A stretch of 64,000 nt of DNA from Ekhidna lutea. GTDB lineage: Bacteria > Bacteroidota > Bacteroidia > Cytophagales > Cyclobacteriaceae. The notes beneath the pieces were generated by a model. That model searched no databases, had not been told where the DNA came from, and saw only the letters and a program-made list of their open reading frames with translations. Positions 45,085 to 54,277 of this stretch are shown in pieces. The position numbers and the translations under genes are program-made. Numbering within the stretch: the stretch's first letter is position 1; each line of letters opens with the position of its first letter. The stretch lies in contig NZ_FZPD01000004.1 of NCBI RefSeq assembly GCF_900188325.1, forward strand, positions 192,501-256,500, written 5' to 3'.

Positions 45085-45564
45085 TTAATTATCGTAGGCT
45101 TTATTCAATCCCTCCAGGATTTCTTCGGTTATATCCAGTTCTTTTCTTCCATACATAATATTCCCCTCTAAATTGGAGCCTAGAACTAAGTCCAAATTGT
45201 TTCGTTCCGAATATTCTGCTATGTATGAATTGATTTGCTCAAGTGCGCCTTGAAACAAAGGATTTTCGAGAAGATTACGATTATTATTGATCCAAACCTG
45301 TGTAGATATGAGCTCACTCTCCAGCACTTTTAATTCTTTCGAATTACTCTCTTTTGCCTTAGCATAAAGATTGGTTAGAGAATCAAGCTTTTGATTTTGG
45401 GCTTGTAATTGCTGGAAATGATATTCCCTTATTTCTTCAATACCCTTATAATTCTCTATCAAAACATTATTTCTCACAAAAGCCAATTTTTCTTTATCAG
45501 CACAAGAGAAACATGTCAGTAGAAGGGTGAGAAGAAACAGAACTGGTGACTGGTTCTTTTTCAA
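45085..45564 (-). CDS. OmpH/Skp-like lipoprotein
   Basis: A 159-aa protein with a lipobox (LLTCFSC, Cys21). The mature part has the Skp layout: an opening strand (KLAFVRNNVLIENYKG), two long charged helices (EEIREYHFQQLQAQNQKLDSLTNLY to NSKELKVLESEL) and the closing ERNNLDLVLGSNLEGNIMYGRKELDITEEILEGLNK, which matches the OmpH C-terminal motif. Skp is normally a soluble periplasmic trimer that holds unfolded outer-membrane proteins. This version is lipidated, which is unusual. It sits upstream of the giant RHS operon in the same orientation. Confidence 0.75.
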   Translation of the reverse strand: MKKNQSPVLFLLTLLLTCFSCADKEKLAFVRNNVLIENYKGIEEIREYHFQQLQAQNQKLDSLTNLYAKAKESNSKELKVLESELISTQVWINNNRNLLENPLFQGALEQINSYIAEYSERNNLDLVLGSNLEGNIMYGRKELDITEEILEGLNKAYDN

Positions 45565-45754
45565 TCTAAAACAAATAGGTTAGGTGTAAATAAAACAGTG
45601 CAAGGATAATGATTTTTAACAAATTCAAAAAAATAAAACCTTTTTAGTCACAACTCAATGAGAGATCGATTATAAATCAAACTAAAAGCAAATTCAAAAT
45701 GTTGATACAACTATCTACCGGGATAAGTGTAGAATCATTAAAAGACAGATTACC

Positions 45755-45762
45755 TATTTTTG
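45755..45762 (+). promoter_or_regulatory. -7 promoter element of clpP-clpX
   Basis: TATTTTTG matches TAnnTTTG. It ends 24 bases before the clpP ATG, giving a short leader. It also shows that an in-frame TTG at 45760 lies within the promoter and is not the start codon. The upstream -33 region has no clear TTG. Confidence 0.5.
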
Positions 45763-45786
45763 CAAAGAATCTTGAATTATTACACA

Positions 45787-46455
45787 ATGATAAATACTGA
45801 GGAATTCAGAAAATATGCCGTAAAAGGCCAAAATATTAGCGGTACAGCTGTTGATGACTATGTGCATCATGTAGAAAATATGACTCGAGCGGTTATTGAG
45901 GAGAGACCAACAAATTTTCGTGAAATAGATGTGTTTTCACGACTCATTATGGATCGTATTATTTTCCTTGGTATGCAGGTGGAAGAAAATATTGCCAATA
46001 TTATTACTGCACAGTTGTTATTTCTTGAGTCTGTAGATTCTAAAAAAGACATCTTATTATATGTGAATAGCCCCGGAGGCTCAGTTTATGCAGGTTTAGG
46101 CATGTATGACACCATGCAATATGTAAGTCCGGACGTGGCTACTATCTGCACCGGCATGGCAGCTTCTATGGGCGCAGTGCTTTTATCGGGTGGAGCTGCA
46201 GGGAAGCGATCGGCCCTTCCGCACGCGAGAGTGATGATTCACCAACCAAGTGGCGGAATGCAGGGTCAATCAAGAGATATGGAGATTACCCTTAAGCAGA
46301 TGCAAGAGCTAAGAAAAGACCTTTACGGCATCTTGTCTAAGCATTCCGGTAAATCACTTAAAGACATTGAAAAAGATTCTGATCGCGATTATTGGATGAG
46401 AGCATCAGAAGCAAAAGAATACGGCCTCATCGATGAGGTTTTAGAGAAAAAATAA
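45787..46455 (+). CDS. clpP: ATP-dependent Clp protease proteolytic subunit
   Basis: This is the serine protease barrel of the ClpXP machine. Catalytic Ser is in TGMAASMGAVLLSGG (Ser127 from the chosen start), His in RVMIHQPSGG (His152), and Asp in the IEKDSDRDYW segment. The oxyanion region is YVNSPGGSVYAG. I start at ATG 45787 (MINTEEF). Nine further codons back to TTG 45760 would run through the promoter element. Length is normal for Bacteroidota. clpX follows 6 bases downstream. Confidence 0.95.
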   Translation: MINTEEFRKYAVKGQNISGTAVDDYVHHVENMTRAVIEERPTNFREIDVFSRLIMDRIIFLGMQVEENIANIITAQLLFLESVDSKKDILLYVNSPGGSVYAGLGMYDTMQYVSPDVATICTGMAASMGAVLLSGGAAGKRSALPHARVMIHQPSGGMQGQSRDMEITLKQMQELRKDLYGILSKHSGKSLKDIEKDSDRDYWMRASEAKEYGLIDEVLEKK

Positions 46456-46461
46456 ATAGCC

Positions 46462-47691
46462 ATGGCTCAAGTGACCTGTAGTTTTTGCGGAAGAAATAAA
46501 AAAGATGTGGATCTGATGATCTCCGGCATACATGCGCACATTTGCGATAAATGTATTGCCCAGGCTCAGCAGATATTGAATGAGGAACTAAAAACTACCT
46601 CAGAAAATGAGAGTCCTAACTTTAAGCTCATCAAGCCTACGGATATGAAATCGCATCTTGATGAATTTGTTATTGGTCAGGATGAAGCTAAAAAATACAT
46701 ATCTGTAGCTGTTTATAATCATTACAAACGTCTGATGCAGACGGATGAAAAAGATGATGTGGTGATTGAAAAATCAAACATTATCATGGTTGGTCAAACA
46801 GGTACAGGTAAAACGTACTTAGCAAGAACTTTAGCAAAAATTCTACAGGTGCCTTTTTGCATTGCCGATGCAACAGTGTTAACTGAAGCCGGTTATGTTG
46901 GAGAAGATGTAGAAAGTATTCTTACAAGACTTCTTCAATCTGCAAACTACGATGTGGAAGCAGCTGAAAGAGGGATTGTTTACATAGATGAGATTGACAA
47001 GATTGCCCGAAAATCTGATAATCCTTCAATTACCAGAGATGTGAGTGGTGAGGGCGTACAGCAAGCTTTACTTAAGCTGCTTGAGGGCACGACAGTAAAT
47101 GTGCCTCCTCAAGGAGGGCGAAAGCACCCGGATCAGAAAATGATCAATGTGAATACTGAGAATATTCTATTTATCTGCGGTGGTGCTTTTGATGGAATTG
47201 AGCGACATATTGCTAATAGACTGAACACTCGTCCTATTGGTTTTGCTAATGATAATGAGTTTAAGTCTGGGGTGATCGACAAAGACAACCTTTTGCAGTA
47301 TATCACTGCTCAGGACATTAAAAGCTTTGGACTGATACCCGAGCTAATTGGGCGATTACCTGTATTGACTCACCTGGATCCATTGAATAATGACGCCCTC
47401 AAGCAAATTCTAACTGAGCCGAAAAATGCGCTTGTTAAACAGTACACGAAGCTGTTTGACATGGAAGATGTAAAGCTCGATCTTCATGAAGATGCACTTG
47501 ATTATATTGTTGAGAAAGCGATGGAATTTAAACTTGGAGCCAGAGGTCTAAGGTCTATTTGTGAGGCCATTGTCACTGACGCAATGTTTGAGCTGCCATC
47601 AAATAAAGACATCAAAGAAATCGTGATTGACCGAACGTATGCGGCTGAGAAGTTTGAGAAATCAAAGTTCAATAAGCTGAGAGCTGCTTAA
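46462..47691 (+). CDS. clpX: ATP-dependent Clp protease ATP-binding subunit ClpX
   Basis: A hexameric unfoldase that feeds proteins to ClpP. It has the N-terminal zinc-binding domain with cysteines 6, 9, 28 and 31 (CSFC and CDKC), Walker A GQTGTGKT (about 111-118), [11 protein letters not shown], Walker [12 protein letters not shown], pore loop region [11 protein letters not shown], a ClpP-binding IGF-type loop (RPIGFAND), and sensor-2 [11 protein letters not shown]. It has full length (409 aa). It ends 2 bases before the stop of the convergent LpxB-like gene, with no terminator between. Confidence 0.96.
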   Translation: MAQVTCSFCGRNKKDVDLMISGIHAHICDKCIAQAQQILNEELKTTSENESPNFKLIKPTDMKSHLDEFVIGQDEAKKYISVAVYNHYKRLMQTDEKDDVVIEKSNIIMVGQTGTGKTYLARTLAKILQVPFCIADATVLTEAGYVGEDVESILTRLLQSANYDVEAAERGIVYIDEIDKIARKSDNPSITRDVSGEGVQQALLKLLEGTTVNVPPQGGRKHPDQKMINVNTENILFICGGAFDGIERHIANRLNTRPIGFANDNEFKSGVIDKDNLLQYITAQDIKSFGLIPELIGRLPVLTHLDPLNNDALKQILTEPKNALVKQYTKLFDMEDVKLDLHEDALDYIVEKAMEFKLGARGLRSICEAIVTDAMFELPSNKDIKEIVIDRTYAAEKFEKSKFNKLRAA

Positions 47692-47693
47692 GT

Positions 47694-48557
47694 CTATTCT
47701 TCAAGCCATTCAATAATATCTCTAGCTGACTCTCGAGCAAAGTGCTGCGTTCCAAGCAGAGATTTAAAGTCTTGATAATTCCCAAGCATGCTTGCGCTTT
47801 GCTGGTGATCCTTCAAAATCAGTAATACTTCACCTGCAATTGAAGGAGTATCTTTCAAGGAATAATTACTAACAACTTCTTTGTTTAGTATTCTATTGAT
47901 AATAGAATGAGTGTTATTTGACTTGCTAAAAAGGGAATTGTGAAAGACATTGACAGTGGGGCTATTGGTAAAAACCGATAAGATATTACTTAGTTGATCC
48001 ATCGATAGCGTCATATTTGATTTCTGGATAGCTATAATTGATTTTTCTAGATCCTCTGAAGGATTAACCAATCTGAATTTTACGTCAACCAACTGCTTTG
48101 AAAGCGCTTTCAATAATTTATTCGCTCTTTTTTCATCACTCTTGAAGCAGTAACAAATTGTAATTAGTGATGCATTATTTGTGTCACTATCATTAATAAC
48201 GTGAGTGGATTTAACAAAATCTGATAATAAGTTAACATGCTTTACAGAATCAGAGGGCACATCGTAATAAATCTTGTCTGCTATGATTTTTCTTTCATAG
48301 CTATCCAATAAGGATTGATAAAAATAACAGCATCTTATTCCATATTTCTTTGCCGTTTTTGAAAGTCCAGATGATTTATTTGTCCCAACGATGAGAAGCA
48401 GATCTGGCTTAACACCATCTTTGAGGTAGGCTAATGCCTCTCTATAACCATCTGCAATCTTTATCTCACTCCGAACGTCAAACCTTTTTAGTTCATTGAT
48501 AAGGATATCAGCTAACTTCTGGCAAACAACATTTTCAGCAAAAACAATGTACTTCAT
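47694..48557 (-). CDS. Degenerate LpxB-like protein (lipid-A-disaccharide synthase family remnant)
   Basis: A 287-aa protein whose layout follows LpxB but is about 80-90 residues shorter than usual. The N-terminus MKYIVFAENVVCQKLADILINELK parallels the LpxB start MKYYIIAGExSGDLHxxxLxxELK. KPDLLLIVGTNKSSGLSKTAKKYGIRCCYFY parallels the KPDVxxxIDYPGFNxxxAKxAKxxGIKVxYY region. The end HSIINRILNKEVVSNY and NYQDFKSLLGTQHFARESARDIIEWL parallels NLIADKEVVxEL..GYxxLRxxLG..AS..AA..I. The SGD motif and the PxVWAW region are missing, so catalysis is unlikely. It is a diverged paralogue or decaying gene. It begins right behind the QueD-like gene. Confidence 0.55.
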   Translation of the reverse strand: MKYIVFAENVVCQKLADILINELKRFDVRSEIKIADGYREALAYLKDGVKPDLLLIVGTNKSSGLSKTAKKYGIRCCYFYQSLLDSYERKIIADKIYYDVPSDSVKHVNLLSDFVKSTHVINDSDTNNASLITICYCFKSDEKRANKLLKALSKQLVDVKFRLVNPSEDLEKSIIAIQKSNMTLSMDQLSNILSVFTNSPTVNVFHNSLFSKSNNTHSIINRILNKEVVSNYSLKDTPSIAGEVLLILKDHQQSASMLGNYQDFKSLLGTQHFARESARDIIEWLEE

Positions 48558-48977
48558 CTAATCTCCGTAGTAATCAACAAAATTACGAGGAGTTTCATAT
48601 AGCCGGAGGTGATTCAATCTCGCATTCCTATCAATTCTATTCACTTCTGGGTAAAGAATTTTCCAAAATTCAATAATTAAGTTTTCGCAGCTTGCGATCT
48701 TATCTTTCATAAAGGGAACATCAAGGTTAAGATTTTTATGATCCACTTTTACAATTACCTTGTCCTGAACCAAACTATTGAGCTTCTCAGGATTAATTAC
48801 AAACCCACTTTCATTATCTGGCTCCCCTTTAACTCCTACAATCAATTCAAAATTATGCCCATGCCAGTTCTCATTGGCACAAGGTCCGAAAACCTTTTTG
48901 TTCTGTTCTTCAGTCCAAGATGGGTTGAATAGCTTATGTGAGGAAGAAAAGTGGTGTTTTTGTTTAATCACTATCAT
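48558..48977 (-). CDS. 6-carboxytetrahydropterin/6-pyruvoyl-tetrahydropterin synthase family (QueD-like)
   Basis: A 139-aa T-fold enzyme. Zinc ligands are His14 in HHFSSSHKL and His39/His41 in WHGHN; the catalytic cysteine is Cys33 in FGPCANENWHGHN; later motifs DHKNLNLD and LYETPRN carry the second-half Asp/His and the substrate-anchoring Glu. QueD converts dihydroneopterin triphosphate to 6-carboxytetrahydropterin for queuosine; PTPS makes 6-pyruvoyltetrahydropterin. The Cys, His and Glu set is complete, so it should be active, but the choice between the two reactions cannot be made. The LpxB-like gene follows without a gap. Confidence 0.88.
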   Translation of the reverse strand: MIVIKQKHHFSSSHKLFNPSWTEEQNKKVFGPCANENWHGHNFELIVGVKGEPDNESGFVINPEKLNSLVQDKVIVKVDHKNLNLDVPFMKDKIASCENLIIEFWKILYPEVNRIDRNARLNHLRLYETPRNFVDYYGD

Positions 48978-49010
48978 CTACAAAAACGCTTAAATAGAAT
49001 CATACGAATC

Positions 49011-49036
49011 AAAAAGGGGTGCTATTAAACACCCCC
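49011..49036 (-). terminator. Terminator of the 54248-49063 operon
   Basis: On the minus strand GGGGTG pairs with CACCCC (forward arms 49016-49021 and 49030-49035) around an 8-base loop and is followed by a five-T run (49015-49011). It lies 27 bases after the stop of the 131-aa lipoprotein gene. Confidence 0.85.
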
Positions 49037-49062
49037 TTCTCACAAAGATTTATAAATTAAAA

Positions 49063-49458
49063 TCAATTTTTAGATTCAAGGTAAGCTTTTTTAGAAATTG
49101 TGCTGTCAGATGATATTTTATATACTTCTACAAAATCATCTTTATCCATGTCCTCTGAGATATTACCTGGAATTCTTGTTATCTGAATAGCTCCATCATC
49201 TAGCCAACTTACACTTCCCCGATCAACTGTTCCTTGCTTGATTACATTATTATTCTTGTCAAGAATCTTGTATTCAAGCCCTTTTGGATTATTGTCTTTT
49301 AAATTGCTTTCAATTTCTGAGGTGCAAAGAGCATAATTTTTAGAAGCATTCCAATCACAATCTGCATATTCATTACTTACTGAATTTCCTGTTGTTTTCT
49401 TATTACAAGAAATCAGCGTAAGAACCGAGATAAAAAAAACTATTCTTATTCTATTCAT
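49063..49458 (-). CDS. Small hypothetical lipoprotein behind the BNR/PKD protein
   Basis: A 131-aa protein with lipobox LTLISC (Cys18). The mature part contains a beta-prone segment (GLEYKILDKNNNVIKQGTVDRGSVSWLDDGAIQI) and no recognisable family motif. Its ATG overlaps the stop of the 1356-aa gene by 4 bases, so it is translationally coupled to it, and it is closed by the terminator at 49011-49036. Confidence 0.6.
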   Translation of the reverse strand: MNRIRIVFFISVLTLISCNKKTTGNSVSNEYADCDWNASKNYALCTSEIESNLKDNNPKGLEYKILDKNNNVIKQGTVDRGSVSWLDDGAIQITRIPGNISEDMDKDDFVEVYKISSDSTISKKAYLESKN

Positions 49459-52400
49459 TTTTTTATTAATCTCTTGTTCAAAATTTGCTCGGTTGTACGA
49501 ATTGAAACATTGTAAATACCAACCGGCAGATCAGATATGATGTAATAATTATTGAATTTCTGGGGAATCATTGCCTTACCATCCATGCTATATAGAACTA
49601 CCGAAATTACTTTATCAGAATGTTCAATTTCGAATTTTTCCGAAACAGGATTTGGGTAAATATTTATTAATACATCATCTGTTAGTCCTAGAACTGTACT
49701 AATTGAATATGGTTCTGAAACTGAAACACAGTTACCAAAGGTAACTTCAACAGTATACTCACCTGCTTCAGTAGCTGTATATTCTATTTCTGTTGCTCCG
49801 TCTATTTCGTTTCCGTTCAAATACCACTGATATGAATCACCAGGAGATGCCTTTAGTTGATTTTTGGTTAATTCTATAATTACGACCGGAGGATTCTCTT
49901 TTGCCTCTACTGAAATCAGATCACCTGAAACTTGACAATCATTTTGATTTGCAGCTACAACACGATATTCATATGTACCGCTCTCCAAGGCTCCTGATGA
50001 AATTGTAATTGTGCCATCATTACCAGCAACGCTCTCTCCTACAAAATCCTTATCATCTAAACTGTATAAAGAATAATTAACGTCTACTTTTGAATTGGTT
50101 ATTTCAATCAATGCTTCTTCTTGAGCGCACAAATCAAAGACATCCTCAGAAACAATCGGGGCATCTGGAAATGCAAATATTTCAACGCTGGCGCTAACAC
50201 TAATATCCCCACTTCCTGTACTCCCTGTTAATTGGATAGTTTTTTCGCCTTCTGTAGCATATAATACCTCATGAGGTCCATATCCAACTGCAGAAGAAGG
50301 AGTCGCTCCAGCTCCAAAATCCCAGGTATATAAATCGACTTGACCAACAGACTCATTTTCAACTATCAAAACTTCACCTAGACATATATCTGCCAAGGCC
50401 TTTATTCCTAAATCTGGTGTAGTTTCTGATGGAGCAGTAATACTAAAATCATCTATTGCAACACCCGCTTCTTCAGTACCCGGGTCAGTTTTAAAAACAA
50501 AGCGAAATGAAACATTACTGTTGTTACTTAAGTCAGAGGTTGTCATAGATTTTCTAACAAACTCATCACCAGTGTCTCCACTGAAAAAATTCTCCCCAGG
50601 AGTCCAAACCACAGCAGATGCTAAGGCTTGTTGATTATACCATGTATCAGCATCTAAATAATCACCTAGTTTTTTCCAGCTGAGTCCTTGATCTGTTGAA
50701 TATTCGATCGTAAAGCCTTCCCACTCATCTTCAATTTCATATTTAGTGTAAAATTCAATGGTATACTCACCACTTATGCTGAAATCAAATGATGGAGAGT
50801 ATAAATAAGCTTCGCCATTGGCTTCATATTGTGCTTCATCCAATCCTGTTACCCATGCATTCTCTCCAGAATTAGTTCCGCTTTTTCCACTAACAGTAGA
50901 ACTTCCTAATTCAAACCCTGTACCGGCAATGGTTACGGCATTAAAGTGAGAGGTGTTGACATCAAAATTTCCGCCATCACTTAAAGAGTAGCTTGTTGAT
51001 AGGTTTGGCAAAACTGTGATGGTCTTACTAGTAGTTAAAGCTGCATCTCCATTTATTTCTAATGAAACTGTAAAAGCTCCTGAAGAACCATATGTATGAG
51101 ATGGGTTTTGAAGTGTAGAGGTAGTACCATCTCCAAAATCCCAAAGATAGGAGTCCGCTTTTACTGAACCATCATAAAATTTGATTTCCGAACCTTCATA
51201 CGCCAAATCAACCGTGGTAAACAACGGAGTAGAAACTGTCGCCCACATATCGCTGGTATATAATCCTCGGCCATGTGTGGCAACCGCAATCAATCCGTCA
51301 GCCTCGCGCATTTGAAGCATGTCGCATCTCACGTTTGCTAGTCCGTCATTAGCGACCGTCCATACCGGACTTGCATCAGAAATGGCGGATGTTGTCCATA
51401 CCCCAAGTTCTGTGGCCAGCATTACCTCTTCATAATTGGACGGATTGAAGATTGCGCCTCTGATTGGCATATCTGGCAAGTTTCCTTCTTTGCTATTCCA
51501 GGTAGTACCACCATCTTGAGTAAAGAAAACAGACTCAATGCCATAGTTTGAAGCCGTGGCGATTAGATGATCATTATCTGATCCAACATCTATCGATGAA
51601 ATGTATACATTTTCCGGTATAGTACTTGTTGAAATTTTTGTTGCGGTTGGAGTAGTGCTAGCATCAGTTACCTTATAGATCTCGCCTAGTCCGGTACCAA
51701 CAAATACAATGCTATTATCATATTTCGAAACCGTGACTGCTGAAATTACCCCTTCATTCAAGCTCAATTGCAATTCTTCAGCCTCAATATCACCCGATGC
51801 TGGAATTTCATATTTTATCATTTGATCACCATCCCCTGCAGCATAAAGAATATTATCATCATCTGCATAGTCTGCTGGATTAATGAATCGACCTACAGAA
51901 CTTCCAAATTCAACTCTTGAATTAGAATCCCAAAAATCTCTTGTAATCCAATAGCTATTGTAGACATAGCTTGTAATCTGAATGTCACTATCATCTTTAT
52001 CAATAAAACAAAAGGCTCCATCTCCACCGGTTATTTCATTGGTGCTATTTATGCCTGCATTGAAGAATTGATGAGACCCATTATCCTGCGCTCCAGCCAA
52101 AAAATAATTTGAACCAGCTGTATTTTCAACCGCACAAGCGTAAAATTGAGCTACATTGTAATCATTGTTTCGTGCGGTAAATATTGGGCCACCATCCTCA
52201 ATACTTCTGCTAAATGTCTCAGTAAAGTAAATCCCTCCATCTGTTGATGCAATTGCAAAATCTGGATGACCTGGTCTGAAAATAAAGTTATGCTGATCTG
52301 CATGTACATAATCATCACATGCTCCAGTCCAATACGAAATCAAATCCCAATTTTCACCCCCATCCGTGGACTTGCTAATGTCTATTCCACCTGCGATTAA

Positions 52401-53525
52401 AGTATTTTTATCAACTGGGTCAACGGCAAGAATTAAGTCATACCATGCCTGGCCTCTTGTAAAATCATTTGAACTCTCATTACAATTTTGATCAATATAA
52501 GCAGGAATTGTTACCGACTTCCAACTTTCTCCTGCATCATAACTTCTGTAAAAGCCCCCGACATTACTTCCTTGAGCAGCTACAGCATAAACAGTGTTAG
52601 GATGGTTTGGGTGAACACCTATTTCTATTCTGTTTTTTCCGGATTCAGGAGTTATTTCGTCCCAGGTAAGCCCATCATCTATTGATTTCCACATTTTTCC
52701 AGTGGTACTAATTCCTGTTGATGCGTAAATTATATTGCCTACAATTTCAATATCTGCTCCTCTATCTTCTGCAACAACCTGCTCCCAAGTATCTCCACCA
52801 TCTACAGACCTGAGAATCCCTCCTGAATTTCTAGTAGCAGCTAGAACAGTAGATTCTTCTGTAACAACAATTTTCTGCACATAATAAAATTCAGCATTGT
52901 CTTTTGTTGATGCTATTTGAGTCCAACTTACACCTGCATCTGTAGATTTCCATATTCCATTTCCTCGGGCAGCATCTGCATTGCCCCAACCTTCACCAGT
53001 TCCGAAATAAAACACTTCCGTGTTGTTGGGGTCATATGCAATTGAATTAATCGCAATATTTCCGAAAAAATCATTGACCGCACTCCATGAAGAATATTGA
53101 TCAGTAATGTCGTTATTATACCAAAGTCCACCACCTACACCGGCAGCCCATACTTTTTTATTAAATGAATCATTAGGATCAAACATGATAGCACGCGTTC
53201 TTCCGCCAAAATTATTCGGTCCTCTTTCCGTCCATTCGGAAGAGGCCGCACGAGACCTTGTCATTAAATTATTAGCATAATCTTTTGCCGTGAAAAGTCT
53301 TTCTGATGGCGGGAATCCCAAAGCCGGGTCCTTGGTCATTTCAAAATCATGGAGGTCCGCTAAATCTGGCCTATCATACTTCTCTAGTTCATTCAATTCA
53401 GTTTTGGACATGTCCAAATATTCCTGAAATGGATGACTTGGCTTCTGTAGGACAGAAAATATGGCTGTCCCTGTTAATAATGCAGCTAAGAAGGAAAGTA
53501 ATCCTAGCTTTTTAAATCCTCTCAT
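49455..53525 (-). CDS. Secreted BNR/sortilin-type beta-propeller protein with PKD domains and a T9SS sorting domain
   Basis: A 1356-aa T9SS cargo. It has an N-terminal signal (LLSFLAALLTGTAIFS), then a propeller of roughly 670 residues with Asp-box/BNR repeats (WKSTDAGVSWTQI, LRSVDGGDTWEQV, YRSYDAGESWKSV, FFTQDGGTTWNSK) of the VPS10/sortilin or xyloglucanase-like type. A PKD domain (SYLWDFGDGTTSTLQNPSHTYGSSG, about 795-830), a MAM-like jelly roll (FTIEYSTDQGLSWKKLGDY; VAIDDFSI), a second PKD (LYTWDFGAGATPS), an Ig-like domain (YQWYLNGNEIDGATE) and the type A sorting domain (INIYPNPVSEKFEIEHSD..GIYNVSI..LIKK, last 80 residues) follow. Catalytic residues are not obvious. It is probably a surface-bound glycan-binding or degrading protein. 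Confidence 0.88.
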   Translation of the reverse strand: MRGFKKLGLLSFLAALLTGTAIFSVLQKPSHPFQEYLDMSKTELNELEKYDRPDLADLHDFEMTKDPALGFPPSERLFTAKDYANNLMTRSRAASSEWTERGPNNFGGRTRAIMFDPNDSFNKKVWAAGVGGGLWYNNDITDQYSSWSAVNDFFGNIAINSIAYDPNNTEVFYFGTGEGWGNADAARGNGIWKSTDAGVSWTQIASTKDNAEFYYVQKIVVTEESTVLAATRNSGGILRSVDGGDTWEQVVAEDRGADIEIVGNIIYASTGISTTGKMWKSIDDGLTWDEITPESGKNRIEIGVHPNHPNTVYAVAAQGSNVGGFYRSYDAGESWKSVTIPAYIDQNCNESSNDFTRGQAWYDLILAVDPVDKNTLIAGGIDISKSTDGGENWDLISYWTGACDDYVHADQHNFIFRPGHPDFAIASTDGGIYFTETFSRSIEDGGPIFTARNNDYNVAQFYACAVENTAGSNYFLAGAQDNGSHQFFNAGINSTNEITGGDGAFCFIDKDDSDIQITSYVYNSYWITRDFWDSNSRVEFGSSVGRFINPADYADDDNILYAAGDGDQMIKYEIPASGDIEAEELQLSLNEGVISAVTVSKYDNSIVFVGTGLGEIYKVTDASTTPTATKISTSTIPENVYISSIDVGSDNDHLIATASNYGIESVFFTQDGGTTWNSKEGNLPDMPIRGAIFNPSNYEEVMLATELGVWTTSAISDASPVWTVANDGLANVRCDMLQMREADGLIAVATHGRGLYTSDMWATVSTPLFTTVDLAYEGSEIKFYDGSVKADSYLWDFGDGTTSTLQNPSHTYGSSGAFTVSLEINGDAALTTSKTITVLPNLSTSYSLSDGGNFDVNTSHFNAVTIAGTGFELGSSTVSGKSGTNSGENAWVTGLDEAQYEANGEAYLYSPSFDFSISGEYTIEFYTKYEIEDEWEGFTIEYSTDQGLSWKKLGDYLDADTWYNQQALASAVVWTPGENFFSGDTGDEFVRKSMTTSDLSNNSNVSFRFVFKTDPGTEEAGVAIDDFSITAPSETTPDLGIKALADICLGEVLIVENESVGQVDLYTWDFGAGATPSSAVGYGPHEVLYATEGEKTIQLTGSTGSGDISVSASVEIFAFPDAPIVSEDVFDLCAQEEALIEITNSKVDVNYSLYSLDDKDFVGESVAGNDGTITISSGALESGTYEYRVVAANQNDCQVSGDLISVEAKENPPVVIIELTKNQLKASPGDSYQWYLNGNEIDGATEIEYTATEAGEYTVEVTFGNCVSVSEPYSISTVLGLTDDVLINIYPNPVSEKFEIEHSDKVISVVLYSMDGKAMIPQKFNNYYIISDLPVGIYNVSIRTTEQILNKRLIKK

Positions 53526-53540
53526 ACTTAGTTATGTTAA

Positions 53541-54248
53541 TTATAATAATTCATTCAATTTTATCATTAGCTGGCTCAGATCATACTCTGTATCGAGTTG
53601 AGGCTTGTTTTTCTTAATATAATCGTATGCTGCCGGGCTTCTTTCTTCAAAATAATTTCTAATTCCTTTCTTATTCAATTTCACCTTAGTTAAAGGGCCT
53701 TCTCCTTCTTTCAAGTAATAATTTGGATCAATTTTCACCCTATCTGTTTTACTTCCTGTATCAAATTGAGCGTTATAGTCAGCAGGAATAACTTGATATG
53801 TGAAATGGACAAAAGATGAGTATTTATCCCCTATATGATTGATCTTAAAAACTTTAAGGCCACCCTCACTTTCCATACTTATGAATTCTGCTGGTTGAAG
53901 CTGATTGGGGATTAAAAGCTTTAGTGAATTTATTGCTTTTATGTCGATCTCCTTAACAACATTTTGATGTCTGAATTCCAATGTGTTTCTAACAACATTA
54001 ATTTTTATTGGTATTTCTTTAACATCTACTTTATCAGAGCCCTTTAAGTTTATAGAACCGTAATACCATTCAGCATATAGGTAGTTGTCGTTTGGAAATG
54101 ATTCAGGGACTGAACTAAAAGCTTCAATAGTCGAGCCTGAGTAAGTGCCTCCGGTTATCTGCCCTGTGTTCCGTTGTATTTGACCGCTAAGGAATGTGGA
54201 TATAAATAGGAATAATGTCGAAATAAGATAAGTTTTGCGAAAATACAT
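53541..54248 (-). CDS. Hypothetical secreted protein ahead of the BNR/PKD protein
   Basis: A 235-aa protein with a signal peptide (LISTLFLFISTFLSGQ). It begins with GQITGGTYSGSTIEAFSSVPESFPNDNYLYAEWYYGSI, contains VVKEIDIKAINSLKL and a C-terminal RNYFEERSPAAYDYIKKNKPQLDTEYDLSQL. This combination resembles small periplasmic proteins found beside Bacteroidota surface genes, but I can assign no function. It lies 15 bases before the 1356-aa gene on the same strand. Its start is 29 bases from the divergent 621-aa gene, so both promoters share that short space. Confidence 0.65.
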   Translation of the reverse strand: MYFRKTYLISTLFLFISTFLSGQIQRNTGQITGGTYSGSTIEAFSSVPESFPNDNYLYAEWYYGSINLKGSDKVDVKEIPIKINVVRNTLEFRHQNVVKEIDIKAINSLKLLIPNQLQPAEFISMESEGGLKVFKINHIGDKYSSFVHFTYQVIPADYNAQFDTGSKTDRVKIDPNYYLKEGEGPLTKVKLNKKGIRNYFEERSPAAYDYIKKNKPQLDTEYDLSQLMIKLNELL

Positions 54249-54277
54249 GTAGCTTAATAATTATTTTGAATCAAGGC

